Source of the DNA: CAVPUA01 sp963828015
GTDB lineage: Bacteria; Actinomycetota; Actinomycetes; Mycobacteriales; Jatrophihabitantaceae
Length of the DNA stretch: 64,000 nucleotides
Direction of reading: 5' to 3'
Assembly: GCA_963828015.1 (NCBI GenBank)
Contig: CAWHCD010000002.1
Span: 185,878 to 249,877 of the forward strand
The position numbers were made by a program, and so were the translations under genes. Shown in pieces: positions 1 through 9,972 of the stretch (position 1 is the first letter of the stretch; every line of letters starts with the position of its first letter). Below the pieces are notes generated by a model. The model saw only the letters and a list, made by a program, of their open reading frames with translations, did not search any database and was not told the DNA's origin.

Positions 1-1401
1 GTCGAACGCGACGCATGGACCGGTCCGCAGCTGGCGGCGGTCGGGGTCGTCTCGGGTATCGGGCTGCTGTCGGCCCTGACCCAGTCGGTGCTCATCCCGA
101 TCCTGCCCAGCATCTCGACCGACCTCGGCAGTTCGACCACGGACACCGAATGGCTGCTGACCTCGACCCTGCTGGTCGCAGCGGTCGCCGTCCCGGTGTT
201 CGGGCGCCTGGCCGACCTGTACGGCAAGCGGCTGATGCTGATCGTCTCGGGGAGCTTTCTGCCGATCGGGTCGCTCATCTGCGCGCTCAGCCACAACCTG
301 ACGATGATGATCGTCGGTCGGGCGGTCACCGGGCTGTCCTCGGCCGTGCTGCCGTTGGGTATCAGCCTGGTGACGGTGGTCCTGCCGAAGTGGCGGGCGG
401 CGACCGGGGTGGCGCTGATCAGCGCCATGCTGGGCATTGGCGGATCGGTTGGTCTGCCACTGGCCGGCTACGTCGCCGAACACGCCGACTACCACGTGCT
501 CTTCTGGATCGTCACCATCGGGGGAACGCTCTCCTTGATCGGCACGCGGGTCTTCCTGGTCGAGCCGCCCGAACGGGCCGAGGGCCGCTTCGATGTGCCG
601 GGTGCGGTGTTGCTGGCCTCGGCGCTGACCGCGCTGTTGTTGCCGTTGAGCCTGGGCTCGCAATGGGGCTGGAACTCCTCGCGCACCATCGGCCTGTTCC
701 TGCTCGCCGCCCTCTTGCTGGTCGCCTTCGTCCTGGTCGAACTGCGATTGCATTCGCCGTTGGTCGACGTCGCCGTCAACGCCCGGCCGGCCCTCGCGCT
801 GACCAACATCGCCTCGGCCTGCGTGGGCTTCGCGCTGTTCGCCAACTTCATCGGGACGTCGTCCTACGTGCAGGCGCCGACGTGGACCGGCTACGGATTC
901 GGGGCTTCGGTCCTGGTCGGTGGGCTGTGCCTGCTGCCGGGCGGTATCGCCATGCTGGCGTTGTCTCCGGTGTCGGCCAAGCTGACCCGGCGCTTTGGCC
1001 CGAAGGTGACGCTCTGCCTGGGCTCGGCGGTCGTCGCGTTCGGGTTCTTCATCCGCATCGTGTTCACCGCCCACCTGTGGCAGATCGTGCTCGGCGCCAC
1101 CATCTGCGGTGCCGGCACCGGCATCGCCTACGCCGCCATGCCGGCCCTGATCGCACTCGCCGCGCCGCGCAGCGAGCTGGCCGCCGCCAACGGCCTGAAC
1201 GCGTTGTCGCGCACCATCGGCAGTTCGGTGGCCAGCGCCATCGGCGGCACCCTGCTGGTGTCGCAGCTGATCCACTTCGACGGGATCACCCTGCCGGCGC
1301 TGAGCGCCTATCGGATCCTGTTCGCCGTCTGCGCCGGGGCCGCCGCGACGGGTGCGGTCATCGCCCTGGTCATTCCGCGATCGGATACCGTCGCCGAATG
1401 A
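1..1401 (+). CDS. MFS drug/solute exporter, 5' partial
   Basis: The frame is open from base 1, so the start lies outside the window; a GTG at 88 is an internal codon. The roughly 466 visible residues are a chain of hydrophobic helices. The MFS loop signature GRLADLYGKRLML follows helix 2, and a charged mid-loop (VEPPERAEGRFDVPG) leads into the second half. Helix number and order suit the DHA2/EmrB-QacA group of proton-driven exporters in the cytoplasmic membrane. The substrate cannot be read from sequence. The stop overlaps the start of the next gene (ATGA), so the two are translationally coupled. Family call is firm; subgroup is an inference. Confidence 0.9.
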   Translation, partial: VERDAWTGPQLAAVGVVSGIGLLSALTQSVLIPILPSISTDLGSSTTDTEWLLTSTLLVAAVAVPVFGRLADLYGKRLMLIVSGSFLPIGSLICALSHNLTMMIVGRAVTGLSSAVLPLGISLVTVVLPKWRAATGVALISAMLGIGGSVGLPLAGYVAEHADYHVLFWIVTIGGTLSLIGTRVFLVEPPERAEGRFDVPGAVLLASALTALLLPLSLGSQWGWNSSRTIGLFLLAALLLVAFVLVELRLHSPLVDVAVNARPALALTNIASACVGFALFANFIGTSSYVQAPTWTGYGFGASVLVGGLCLLPGGIAMLALSPVSAKLTRRFGPKVTLCLGSAVVAFGFFIRIVFTAHLWQIVLGATICGAGTGIAYAAMPALIALAAPRSELAAANGLNALSRTIGSSVASAIGGTLLVSQLIHFDGITLPALSAYRILFAVCAGAAATGAVIALVIPRSDTVAE

Positions 1402-2147
1402 CCAAGACGCTTGGACTTATCGGGACCGGCATGATCGGCAGCGCGTTGGCCCGCCTCGCCGTTGCCGCTGACCTGGACGTGTTCCTGAGCAACTCGCGCG
1501 GCCCCGACTCGCTGGCCGAGCTGCTGGCCGAGCTCGGGCCCAAGGCCCGGGCCGGTACGCCGAGCGAGGCGGCCCAGGCCGGTGACCTGGTGGTGGCCAC
1601 GATTCAGCTCGGTCGCTACCGGCAGCTTCCGGTCGCCGCGCTCGACGGCAAGATCGTCATCGACACCATGAACTACTACCCGGATCGCGACGGGCCGATC
1701 GCCGAACTCGAGGACGGTGCGTTGACCTCCAGCGAGTTGGTGGCTCGGCATTTGCCCGGATCGCGGGTGGTGAAGGCGTTCAACAACATCGAGTTCCGCC
1801 GGCTCTTCCTGCTGGCCCGGCCCACGGGCGCGCCTGACCGCAGTGCGTTGCCCATTGCCGGTGACGATGCCGCGGCCACGGCGCAGGTCTCGTCCTTGCT
1901 CGACACGCTGGGCTACGACGCGGTCAACATCGGTGGACTCGGGCAGAGCTGGCGCAGCCAACCGGGCACGCCGGTGTACGTCGCGCCCTACCTGTCCGAG
2001 CGACCTGCCGGCATGACCGAGGAGGAATCGCAGCAGTGGTTCTTCTCCTCGCCCGGCGTGCCGGTCTCGGCCCAGCGGGTGCAGGAGCTGATCGACTCCG
2101 CGGTGTACGGCGTCGTGGGCCACACCCGCCCCACCCTGCAAGACTGA
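1398..2147 (+). CDS. NAD(P)-binding protein of the F420-dependent NADP reductase family
   Basis: A 249-residue protein with an N-terminal Rossmann motif, LGLIGTGMIGSALARLA (residues about 5-21), and the sequence VIDTMNYYPDRDG typical of the coenzyme F420-dependent NADP oxidoreductase family. The following AFNNIEF segment corresponds to the substrate-side region seen in related dinucleotide-binding reductases. The ATG start overlaps the exporter stop by 4 bases. Members of this family either reduce F420 with NADPH or act on other substrates, so the exact reaction is open. It sits with an LLM-class F420 enzyme 31 bases downstream, which supports a shared redox role. Confidence 0.82.
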   Translation: MTKTLGLIGTGMIGSALARLAVAADLDVFLSNSRGPDSLAELLAELGPKARAGTPSEAAQAGDLVVATIQLGRYRQLPVAALDGKIVIDTMNYYPDRDGPIAELEDGALTSSELVARHLPGSRVVKAFNNIEFRRLFLLARPTGAPDRSALPIAGDDAAATAQVSSLLDTLGYDAVNIGGLGQSWRSQPGTPVYVAPYLSERPAGMTEEESQQWFFSSPGVPVSAQRVQELIDSAVYGVVGHTRPTLQD

Positions 2148-2178
2148 CCGCGCCGCACCGATATCCCAGGAGTCATTC

Positions 2179-3060
2179 ATGCAGCTCGGCCTACATCTCG
2201 TCAGCTTCGATCAGCCCGGTGGAGCGGGCGGGGTCGGACCCGATCTGGCCGCTGCCGGCCGGGCCGCGGAATCGGCGGGGATCAGCTGGCTCTCGGTGAT
2301 GGATCACTGGTTCCAGATGGAGGCGATTGGTGGACCCGAGCACGCGATGCTCGAGTGCTACACGACGCTGGGCTTCCTCGCCGCCTCGACCACGCGGGTG
2401 CAGCTGGGCGCCCTGGTCGGCGGGGTGACCTATCGCCACCCGGGGCTCTTGGCCAAGATCGTCACCACCCTCGACAACCTCTCCGGCGGGCGGGCGACCT
2501 TCGGCATCGGAGCGGCCTGGTACGAGCGCGAGCACCTAGGCCTGGGTGTGCCGTTCCCGTCGACGTCAGAGCGGTTCGAACGACTTGAGGAGACCGTGCA
2601 GATCTGCATGCAGATGTGGGATCCGCAGCAGGATGGCTCCTTCGACGGCACCTACTACCAGCTGGCCGAGACCCGTTGCGTCCCCCTGCCGGTGGCCGGC
2701 GGTCATCCGGAGATCATGATCGGTGGGGGTGGGGAGAAGAAGACCCTGCGGCTCGTGGCCCAATACGCTGACGCCTGCAACCTCGTCGCCACCTCACCGG
2801 CCGATATCGCGCACAAGCTCGACGTCCTGCAACGCCACTGTGACGACCTCGGGCGCGACTTCGGGCACATTCGCAAGACGGCGATGTACACCGGCGATGC
2901 GCTGCGCACCGGCGATGTGGATGCCTTCGCGCGGGAAGCGGCCGGGTACGCCGAGTTGGGTCTGCAGAGCCTGATCGCGTCGACGTCTGTGGTCGGAGCG
3001 GCGCAGTGGATCGAGGAGCAGGCCGCGCCGGCGGTCGCGCGGTTGGCGGATCTGGAGTAG
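2179..3060 (+). CDS. LLM-class F420-dependent oxidoreductase
   Basis: A 293-residue luciferase-like (TIM-barrel) protein. The N-terminus MQLGLHLVSFDQPGG, the core SVMDHWFQM, and the block EHLGLGVPFPSTSERFERLEE are typical of F420-dependent LLM enzymes that use reduced F420 for hydride transfer. The sequence GGGGEKKTLRLVAQYAD in the second half is the usual phosphate-binding and helix region. An AGGAG ribosome site lies about 8 bases before the ATG at 2179. It follows the F420-reductase-like gene by 31 bases on the same strand, so the two probably form one transcript. Substrate unknown. Confidence 0.88.
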   Translation: MQLGLHLVSFDQPGGAGGVGPDLAAAGRAAESAGISWLSVMDHWFQMEAIGGPEHAMLECYTTLGFLAASTTRVQLGALVGGVTYRHPGLLAKIVTTLDNLSGGRATFGIGAAWYEREHLGLGVPFPSTSERFERLEETVQICMQMWDPQQDGSFDGTYYQLAETRCVPLPVAGGHPEIMIGGGGEKKTLRLVAQYADACNLVATSPADIAHKLDVLQRHCDDLGRDFGHIRKTAMYTGDALRTGDVDAFAREAAGYAELGLQSLIASTSVVGAAQWIEEQAAPAVARLADLE

Positions 3061-3162
3061 AGCGCACCGACGAGTTGCTGCGGCGCCGGGCTGGGGCGTT
3101 CGGGTGGCCGTCTTCTGGTCGTCCAAGATCAAGAGAATTCCCTGTTATATTTGGCAATTAGG

Positions 3163-3206
3163 TTGCAAGGTCCGTCTTGGATCGGTAGAATCGAATGTAT
3201 GTTCGA
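3163..3206 (+). promoter_or_regulatory. Leaderless promoter with overlapping LexA (SOS) box
   Basis: Seen: TTGCAA at 3163-3168, a 17-base spacer, TAGAAT at 3186-3191, then 7 bases to the ATG at 3199, which fits transcription starting on the ATG itself. TCGAATGTATGTTCGA at 3191-3206 matches the actinobacterial LexA consensus TCGAAC-N4-GTTCGA with one mismatch, and covers the -10 end and the start codon. The same arrangement occurs at the second HNH gene (36881-36924). LexA bound here would block initiation; DNA damage would release it. No ribosome site is present, as expected for a leaderless message. Confidence 0.8.
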
Positions 3207-4491
3207 TAGTCCGGTTGCGGTGATCGACCGGCTCGATGCCGTCGTCGATCAGCTCCTGGCGGTCGACTTCCACGTCTGTGATGGCGAGACGTTGTTGGAG
3301 GTGGCGCGCCGGTCGGCGGTCGTGGAGCGTCGTTTGGGTGCGGTGCGCCACCGCCTGGTCGGCGAGGTCGAGTCCCGAGGCCTGGCTAGGGATCGCGGGC
3401 ACCGTGACACGGCGGCGTTGCTGGGTGAGTTGTGGAACGCCGCGCCGGCCGCAGCGCGGCGTGAGGTTGCCTTGGCGGCGGAGCTGGCCCCGCGCAGCGG
3501 CCTTAGCGGGGAGGCGCTAGATCTGATCTTCGCGGTCACCGCCGCGGCTGAGGCGGCCGGTGAGCTGTCCGCGGCGCACGCGAAGGTGATCATCGACGCG
3601 GTCAACAAGCTCCCGACCGACCTCGGCGCCGAGTGGGACGATCGACTCGAAGCCGATCTGGTCGCGTCGGCCCGGATGTTCGACCCGGCCCAGTTGACCA
3701 AGCTCGGGCGGCGGTATCTGGATCACCTGGACCCCGACGGCACGTTGCGCGATGAGCGCTACCGGCACCAGCATCGCGGATTCACCGTCGCCCAGCGCGC
3801 CGACGGCTCCTCCCACGTCGAGGGCGAGTTGACCGCGCCCTGTACGCAGGTGCTCCTCGCATCCTTGGACGCCCTCGCCGGACCGGCGCCGGCCGTCGAT
3901 GGCACCCCCGATCCGCGCACGCCCGCCGAACGCCGTCATGACGGGTTCGAAGTCGCACTGCGGCTGGTCCTGCGGGCCAAAGACCTCCCCGACGTCGGCG
4001 GCACCGTCGCCACCGTGCTGCTCACCGCCACCGTGGACCAATGGGACTCCGAGACCGGGCTGGTCACCACCGGCCACGGATCCCTGATCTCGGTCGCGCA
4101 GGCCAAGCGGATCGCCGGCGGCGACCCACTCATCGTGCCGGTCGTGATCGGGAAGGCGGACGGGATCATCGCCTACGGCACGGGCCAGCGGTTGTTCAAC
4201 CGCCACCAGCGCTGCGCGATGTACGCCCGGGACAAGGGCTGCACCTGGCCTGGCTGTGATGCCCCTCCGGTCTGGTGCGAGATTCATCATGTTGAAGGGT
4301 GGATCAAGACCGGCCGAACCTCCGTCGACCAAGGCGCCCTGCTCTGCACAAAGCATCACCAAAATTTGGACTTCAACGGCTGGGTCGGGGTCATGATCAA
4401 CGGCCGACCCCACTACATCCCACCCGCGTCCCTCGACCCCGACCAAATACCCCGCCGCAACACGATCCACGACACCGTCACCATCACCTGA
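3199..4491 (+). CDS. DUF222/13E12-family HNH endonuclease, intact copy
   Basis: A 430-residue protein of the actinobacterial 13E12 repeat family. An N-terminal DUF222 region (about residues 10-330) precedes a C-terminal HNH domain, with CTWPGCDAPPVWCEIHHVEG and the later LLCTKHHQNLDF carrying the metal-site Cys/His and catalytic His. The ATG at 3199 was chosen because it sits inside the LexA box in both copies and both proteins begin MF(D/E)S. The split copy at 32528-36888 is closely similar throughout, so this gene shows what the split one looked like before insertion. Likely an SOS-induced nuclease; substrate unknown. Family call is firm. Confidence 0.9.
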   Translation: MFDSPVAVIDRLDAVVDQLLAVDFHVCDGETLLEVARRSAVVERRLGAVRHRLVGEVESRGLARDRGHRDTAALLGELWNAAPAAARREVALAAELAPRSGLSGEALDLIFAVTAAAEAAGELSAAHAKVIIDAVNKLPTDLGAEWDDRLEADLVASARMFDPAQLTKLGRRYLDHLDPDGTLRDERYRHQHRGFTVAQRADGSSHVEGELTAPCTQVLLASLDALAGPAPAVDGTPDPRTPAERRHDGFEVALRLVLRAKDLPDVGGTVATVLLTATVDQWDSETGLVTTGHGSLISVAQAKRIAGGDPLIVPVVIGKADGIIAYGTGQRLFNRHQRCAMYARDKGCTWPGCDAPPVWCEIHHVEGWIKTGRTSVDQGALLCTKHHQNLDFNGWVGVMINGRPHYIPPASLDPDQIPRRNTIHDTVTIT

Positions 4492-4547
4492 CCCCGCCCG
4501 AACACGCACGCTCATGTCGAAAGTCGGATGGGTTTCGACAGGCTGAC

Positions 4548-4949
4548 TCAGGGTCTGGGTTCGACTTCGGACAGCACCCAATCGAGCTGACGCTTGGCGA
4601 AGGCCCACTCCAGTCGCGCGGTCAGGGTGCTGACCCCGATGATTGTCGAGTCAGGATTCACCGAACGCCAGATCTCTTTGGACGTTGGCTGACGTGTGTG
4701 GTGCTCGTCGACCGCCGATAGCACGATCGCGCACTCTGACCCTTTCGAGTTCGGCGTAAACATCAGAAGGCCAGGCCTCAGACGCGCGACACCGTTGCGC
4801 CAGTCCGGTGAAAGTCCCGGTTCGTCGCCGTACACGACCCGCAGCCCGCATGGGAGCGAGCCGACCTTGGCTAGCCTGTTGGCGCGGCGCTGCTTGCCCC
4901 ATGAGATCCCCAGAGACTCCGCCAGCGTTTGGGCGATGTCGCCAAACAT
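4548..4949 (-). CDS. Hypothetical protein, 133 residues
   Basis: An open frame on the minus strand starting with ATG at 4949, convergent with the HNH gene. The protein has a basic N-terminal third (GKQRRANRLAKVG) and a more hydrophobic middle (GVARLRPGLLMFTP). It ends with a Trp/Leu-rich segment, LEWAFAKRQLDWVLSEVEP. The spacing of hydrophobic and Trp residues recalls actinobacterial DUF2550-type proteins, but the likeness is weak and no function is assigned. Composition agrees with neighbouring genes, which supports a real gene. Confidence 0.5.
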   Translation of the reverse strand: MFGDIAQTLAESLGISWGKQRRANRLAKVGSLPCGLRVVYGDEPGLSPDWRNGVARLRPGLLMFTPNSKGSECAIVLSAVDEHHTRQPTSKEIWRSVNPDSTIIGVSTLTARLEWAFAKRQLDWVLSEVEPRP

Positions 4950-5182
4950 GTTGGTGATTCTGTCAGGTCACTGGCATCCGCCTTTGGCTCCCTTCTGTGT
5001 CAAGACGCAGCTGGGAGTCGGGTTCTAGGCTTGCGGGTGACGGGTCCGGGAAGTGACTTTTTCGAAGAGCTGGTGTGGGGATGTGAGCCAGCCGCGCTGG
5101 ATTTCAGTGACGCGCCCCGGTGTCCTCCCGGGCCCGTCCTCGTTGACGTGCTGCCGTTGGCGACGAGGTCGTCGAGCATGGT

Positions 5183-6187
5183 CTAGTAGACGATGTCCGA
5201 CAGCCTGCGTTTGAGGCATCGCATGGCTTCGTTCGGTGTCTTGCCGGCGGCGACCTTGCGGTCGTAGTAGGCGCGGCCTTCTGTGGTGTTGCGGAGCTGG
5301 ACGACGGCCATCATGTGTAGCGCCATGTTGATCTGTCGGTTGCCGCCACGGGAGAGCCGGTGCCGGACGTTGTCCCCGGAGGACGCATCGATAGGCGCGG
5401 TGCCGGTCCAGGAAGCGAAGTGCCCCTTGCTGGGGAAGCGGGTGATGTCTCCAACCTCGACCAGCAGCCGTGCGGCGCCGGAGGGGCCGACGCCGTGCAA
5501 CTGCAACAGCTTGGTGCCGGTCTGTTTGATCAGCGCAATGAGTTCTTTGTTCGCGGCCTTCTTGCGCAGATAGACCCGCTCGAGGTCGACCACGAACTCC
5601 ATCGCGACGCGTTTGCGGGTCTTCCCAGCCACATCCTTCGGGCGTACCCCGGCGAGTAGGGCGCGGGCCTGCGCCGCGGACAGATCCCTTTTCGCGCCAC
5701 CAGGAATCAGCTCCAGCAGCAACACGTGAAGCTGGCAGATCATCCGGGTGTGGTCCTCGCCGATGCGTCGCCGCCGATCGACCAGCAGCCGCAGCACTTC
5801 CAGCGTTTCGTCGTTGACGACCTCGCGCAGCCCACCCATGCGCACGCCGACCAGGGCGATGGAGTGCGCGTCGGTGTCATCGGTCTTGCGGCCCTGCCCC
5901 GTGGCGTAGACGCGCATGCGTGCCGACAGTTTTGCGGGTACGTCCATCACCGTCTCGCCGCGCTCGAGCAGGCGAAGGGCGACGTGTTTGCCGATCCCTT
6001 CACAGCCCTCGATCGCCCACACGCGATTCGGCCACTGTGCTGCGAAGGCGAGCATCGCCTCAAACCCGGGCGCGTCGGTGGTGAACCGGTGGCTGTCCAG
6101 CACGGTCTCGTCGCTGGTCATGACTTCGATGGTGACGGTGCGTTTGTGCGGGTCCATCCCGAGCACCACCCGACCGGTGTCCTGCAT
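5183..6187 (-). CDS. IS110-family transposase (DEDD)
   Basis: A full-length 334-residue transposase. The N-terminal RuvC-like DEDD domain shows VVLGMDPHKRTVTIEV (first Asp), WAIEGCEG (Glu) and KTDDTDAHSIA (Asp pair). The C-terminal Tnp_20 part carries LHGVGPSGAARLLVEVGD, then PIDASSGDNVRHRLSRGGN with the conserved Ser, and ends in the usual YYDRKVAAGKTPNEAM region. IS110 enzymes act with a bridge RNA made from a non-coding end of the element. No frameshift is seen, so the enzyme may be active. The ATG at 6187 follows a GGAGG site that is held in a hairpin (6194-6230). Confidence 0.95.
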   Translation of the reverse strand: MQDTGRVVLGMDPHKRTVTIEVMTSDETVLDSHRFTTDAPGFEAMLAFAAQWPNRVWAIEGCEGIGKHVALRLLERGETVMDVPAKLSARMRVYATGQGRKTDDTDAHSIALVGVRMGGLREVVNDETLEVLRLLVDRRRRIGEDHTRMICQLHVLLLELIPGGAKRDLSAAQARALLAGVRPKDVAGKTRKRVAMEFVVDLERVYLRKKAANKELIALIKQTGTKLLQLHGVGPSGAARLLVEVGDITRFPSKGHFASWTGTAPIDASSGDNVRHRLSRGGNRQINMALHMMAVVQLRNTTEGRAYYDRKVAAGKTPNEAMRCLKRRLSDIVY

Positions 6188-6193
6188 GTCGTT

Positions 6194-6230
6194 CCTCCTG
6201 CTTCTCGACGGTGATGACAGGTGCAGGAGG
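6194..6230 (-). promoter_or_regulatory. Hairpin hiding the transposase ribosome site
   Basis: CCTCCTGC at 6194-6201 and GCAGGAGG at 6223-6230 form a perfect 8-bp stem with a 21-base loop. On the minus-strand message the arm next to the start reads GCAGGAGG, followed by AACGAC and the ATG, so the Shine-Dalgarno sequence is paired. This would limit transposase translation, and may also be the 3' part of the bridge RNA. The stem is seen directly; the roles are inference. Confidence 0.6.
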
Positions 6231-6544
6231 GCACCGCTTCTACCAGCAGAGCATTCCCTTCTTCAGCCTCTCCCGCCCAACGGCAGCCGGGGCAGCGCAT
6301 GCCAAATGAGAGTCACACGACGTACGTGGACAGCCGCGTAAGAGCGACCACCCCGACCACCTCGATCGAGCCTCGGCCAAGACCCGATCTGACGTCAATG
6401 GAACTAGAAGCCGCGTCGCGGTCGCAGAATCCGACCGCTCGACCGACCGACGTGTCCCGGCCGGGCGGTCGGTCAGTGTGACTCGCTGGGTTCTCCTCGG
6501 GCTCACCTCGTGTCGACACCGGTACGCGACTAAGAAGGTTCATC
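6231..6544. other. Non-coding stretch: IS110 left end and reductase promoter region
   Basis: No credible gene. It should contain the bridge-RNA end of the IS110 element and the promoter of the reductase at 6545. GACCGACCG at 6441-6449 and CGGTCGGTC at 6466-6474 form a perfect 9-bp inverted repeat with a 16-base loop, which could be a terminator stem, an operator or an IS end feature. No clear -35/-10 pair was found for the reductase. Confidence 0.5.
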
Positions 6545-7048
6545 ATGCGTCTCGTTTTGCTTGATTTCATGAGCCTCGACGGTGTCTGCCAGGCGCCCGG
6601 CGGGCCGGAGGAAGACCTCGACAATGGCTTCGCCCACGGAATGGCCGCCGCGTGGCCGGCGCGGGCGGGCGATCCGCACGCGGACGCGATGAACTCGATC
6701 CGGAAGTACGTCGCCAGCCGCACGTACACCGCTGGCGACCTGACGTGGAACAACTCCCACCTGCTGGACGGCGACGCCGTTGCTGCCGTCGCGGCGATGA
6801 AGGCCCAGCCCGGCCGAGAACTGCAGATGTGGGGTAGCACTACCCTCGCCCGGGCGCTCATCGCTGCGGACCTCGTCGATGAATATGTCCTCCTGGTCGC
6901 GCCGGTCCTGCTTGGTGGCGGCAAGTCGATATTCCCCACCGACGGAGTGCAGCGACGGCTGACGCTCGTCTCGCTGACCCCGACGGCGACCGGCGCCTCT
7001 GTCTGCCGCCTCAAGCCGGAACGGAATGCCGCTGACGTTCCGGGCTGA
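6545..7048 (+). CDS. Dihydrofolate-reductase-like (RibD C-terminal) family protein
   Basis: A 167-residue protein of the RibD C-terminal/DHFR-like fold. It starts MRLVLLDFMSLDGVCQAPGG, includes MNSIRKYVASRT in the middle, and has MWGSTTLARALIAADLVDEY followed by PVLLGGGKSIFPT, the NADP-binding end of the fold. The segment between residues 30 and 50 is a little shorter than in common YyaP/YqjY-type members. These proteins are NADPH-dependent reductases of uncertain substrate. An AAGAAGG ribosome site precedes the ATG. It stands alone, between the IS110 element and a convergent membrane gene. Confidence 0.82.
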   Translation: MRLVLLDFMSLDGVCQAPGGPEEDLDNGFAHGMAAAWPARAGDPHADAMNSIRKYVASRTYTAGDLTWNNSHLLDGDAVAAVAAMKAQPGRELQMWGSTTLARALIAADLVDEYVLLVAPVLLGGGKSIFPTDGVQRRLTLVSLTPTATGASVCRLKPERNAADVPG

Positions 7049-7139
7049 CCTGGGAACAGTCTGGCAAGGCCCCCACGGACTAGCGGCGCGCAGTGTCATC
7101 GGGGCAAGCCGCCGATCCAGCGGCTCCGAAGAGGTGAAA

Positions 7140-7556
7140 TCACTCCCCAAGGGGATACGTGGTCTCCGGCCGTTGGGCCGACTCCCGGTCGCCGTAGGCG
7201 GCCAGGGCGTAGATGACGAAGCTGCCGATCAGGATGTAGGTGAGCGACCAGACCGGGTAGTACGGCATCCACCAGATCGCACTGACCGCCATCACCGCCC
7301 CCGCAACAATCCCAATCCAGCGGCTGAACTGCGAACCAACTATCACCCCGAGGGAAGCAACCACGAGAACCAGGGCGACGATGAGATAGACCCAGCCGTA
7401 GGTCTTCAGGCTGTGCCCGAACAGCGCGCCTTCGAGGTTGTCGGGTATTGAACCGCTGTAGCTGAACGCCCAGATCGCGTCGAAGAATCGCATGATGCCG
7501 GCGATCCCGAGTGCCGTCGCGGCGAAGATCCGCCACACCTCGCCCCTGTACTGCAT
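7140..7556 (-). CDS. DUF7144-family four-helix membrane protein, copy 1
   Basis: About 138 residues from the ATG at 7556 (MQYRGEVWRIF). Four membrane helices are visible, with the conserved blocks GIAGIMRFFDAIWAF, YGWVYLIVALVLVV, FSRWIGIVAGAVMAVSAIWW and MPYYPVWSLTYI. A close paralog lies at 55687-56109 with nearly the same helices. The upstream 63 bases of the longer frame are not coding: they contain a block shared with the paralog's upstream region (7588-7623), which supports the shorter start. Role unknown; likely a small inner-membrane stress or envelope protein. Confidence 0.82.
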   Translation of the reverse strand: MQYRGEVWRIFAATALGIAGIMRFFDAIWAFSYSGSIPDNLEGALFGHSLKTYGWVYLIVALVLVVASLGVIVGSQFSRWIGIVAGAVMAVSAIWWMPYYPVWSLTYILIGSFVIYALAAYGDRESAQRPETTYPLGE

Positions 7557-7587
7557 GGCCGACGTCCTCTCGATCCGATGATCAAGG

Positions 7588-7623
7588 CTGAGTGTGATGA
7601 CATCGACCAATTTCGGCAATAGC
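7588..7623 (-). promoter_or_regulatory. Conserved upstream element of DUF7144 copy 1
   Basis: Reading the minus strand, the block begins GCTATTGCCGAAAT and ends CATCACACTCAG. The same two parts with the same spacing occur upstream of the second DUF7144 gene (56142-56177), although the surrounding DNA differs. That pattern marks a shared promoter or operator kept under selection. The sigma factor or regulator is not recognised. Confidence 0.6.
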
Positions 7624-7636
7624 TGCCGTGCGGCGT

Positions 7637-7825
7637 CTAGGCGTGGGCGCGCCCGACGTGACTCTGGAACCCGGTGACGGTCAGGCTGACGTGCTCACAC
7701 GCGTGGCAAGCCCACACGCCGACAGGAGTCAGGATGTGGCGGGCACGGGCGTCGTCGCGTGCACAGCGCAGGTGGTAGGCCAAGGCGAGACGACGTAGTG
7801 AACGGGGGACTCGCCGGCGCTTCAT
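7637..7825 (-). CDS. Small C2H2 zinc-finger-like protein, 62 residues
   Basis: The N-terminal half is Arg-rich (MKRRRVPRSLRRLALAYHLR) and suits nucleic-acid contact. The C-terminal half reads CHACEHVSLTVTGFQSHVGR then AH, which fits C-x2-C-x12-H-x4-H, the spacing of a classical C2H2 finger. Such mini-proteins occur in actinobacteria and their phages. It starts with ATG at 7825 and faces no overlapping gene. The motif is seen directly; DNA or RNA binding is inference. Confidence 0.6.
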   Translation of the reverse strand: MKRRRVPRSLRRLALAYHLRCARDDARARHILTPVGVWACHACEHVSLTVTGFQSHVGRAHA

Positions 7826-7888
7826 GTCGGGAGTCTAAATGGGACTTATCCCTCGACCAACTCCTACCCTGAGGCGCACAGTTAGCCT

Positions 7889-9883
<1,995 letters not shown>

Positions 9884-9972
9884 GTCCTCGATCGAAGCGG
9901 GTCATCGCGAGGTCGGCGTCAGCTGACCGGCCACTCCCCGGTGCGGAGCGGCCGGCCGCGCGCGACGGAGTG

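Larger units (their letters stand above)
5183..6230 (-). mobile_element. IS110-family insertion sequence (minimum extent)
   Basis: The element is called from its transposase. IS110 elements usually lack clear terminal inverted repeats and target duplications, and none were found, so the ends cannot be set. The minimum extent covers the gene and the hairpin just upstream. The non-coding left end, which in IS110-group members encodes the bridge RNA, should lie within 6188 to about 6540. The right end lies somewhere in 4950-5182, which holds no gene I can support. Confidence 0.7.

Noticed and set aside
15..2147. A 710-codon frame joining the exporter region to the F420-type gene
   Set aside because: The first 460 codons are an out-of-frame shadow of the MFS gene; the real second gene starts at 1398.
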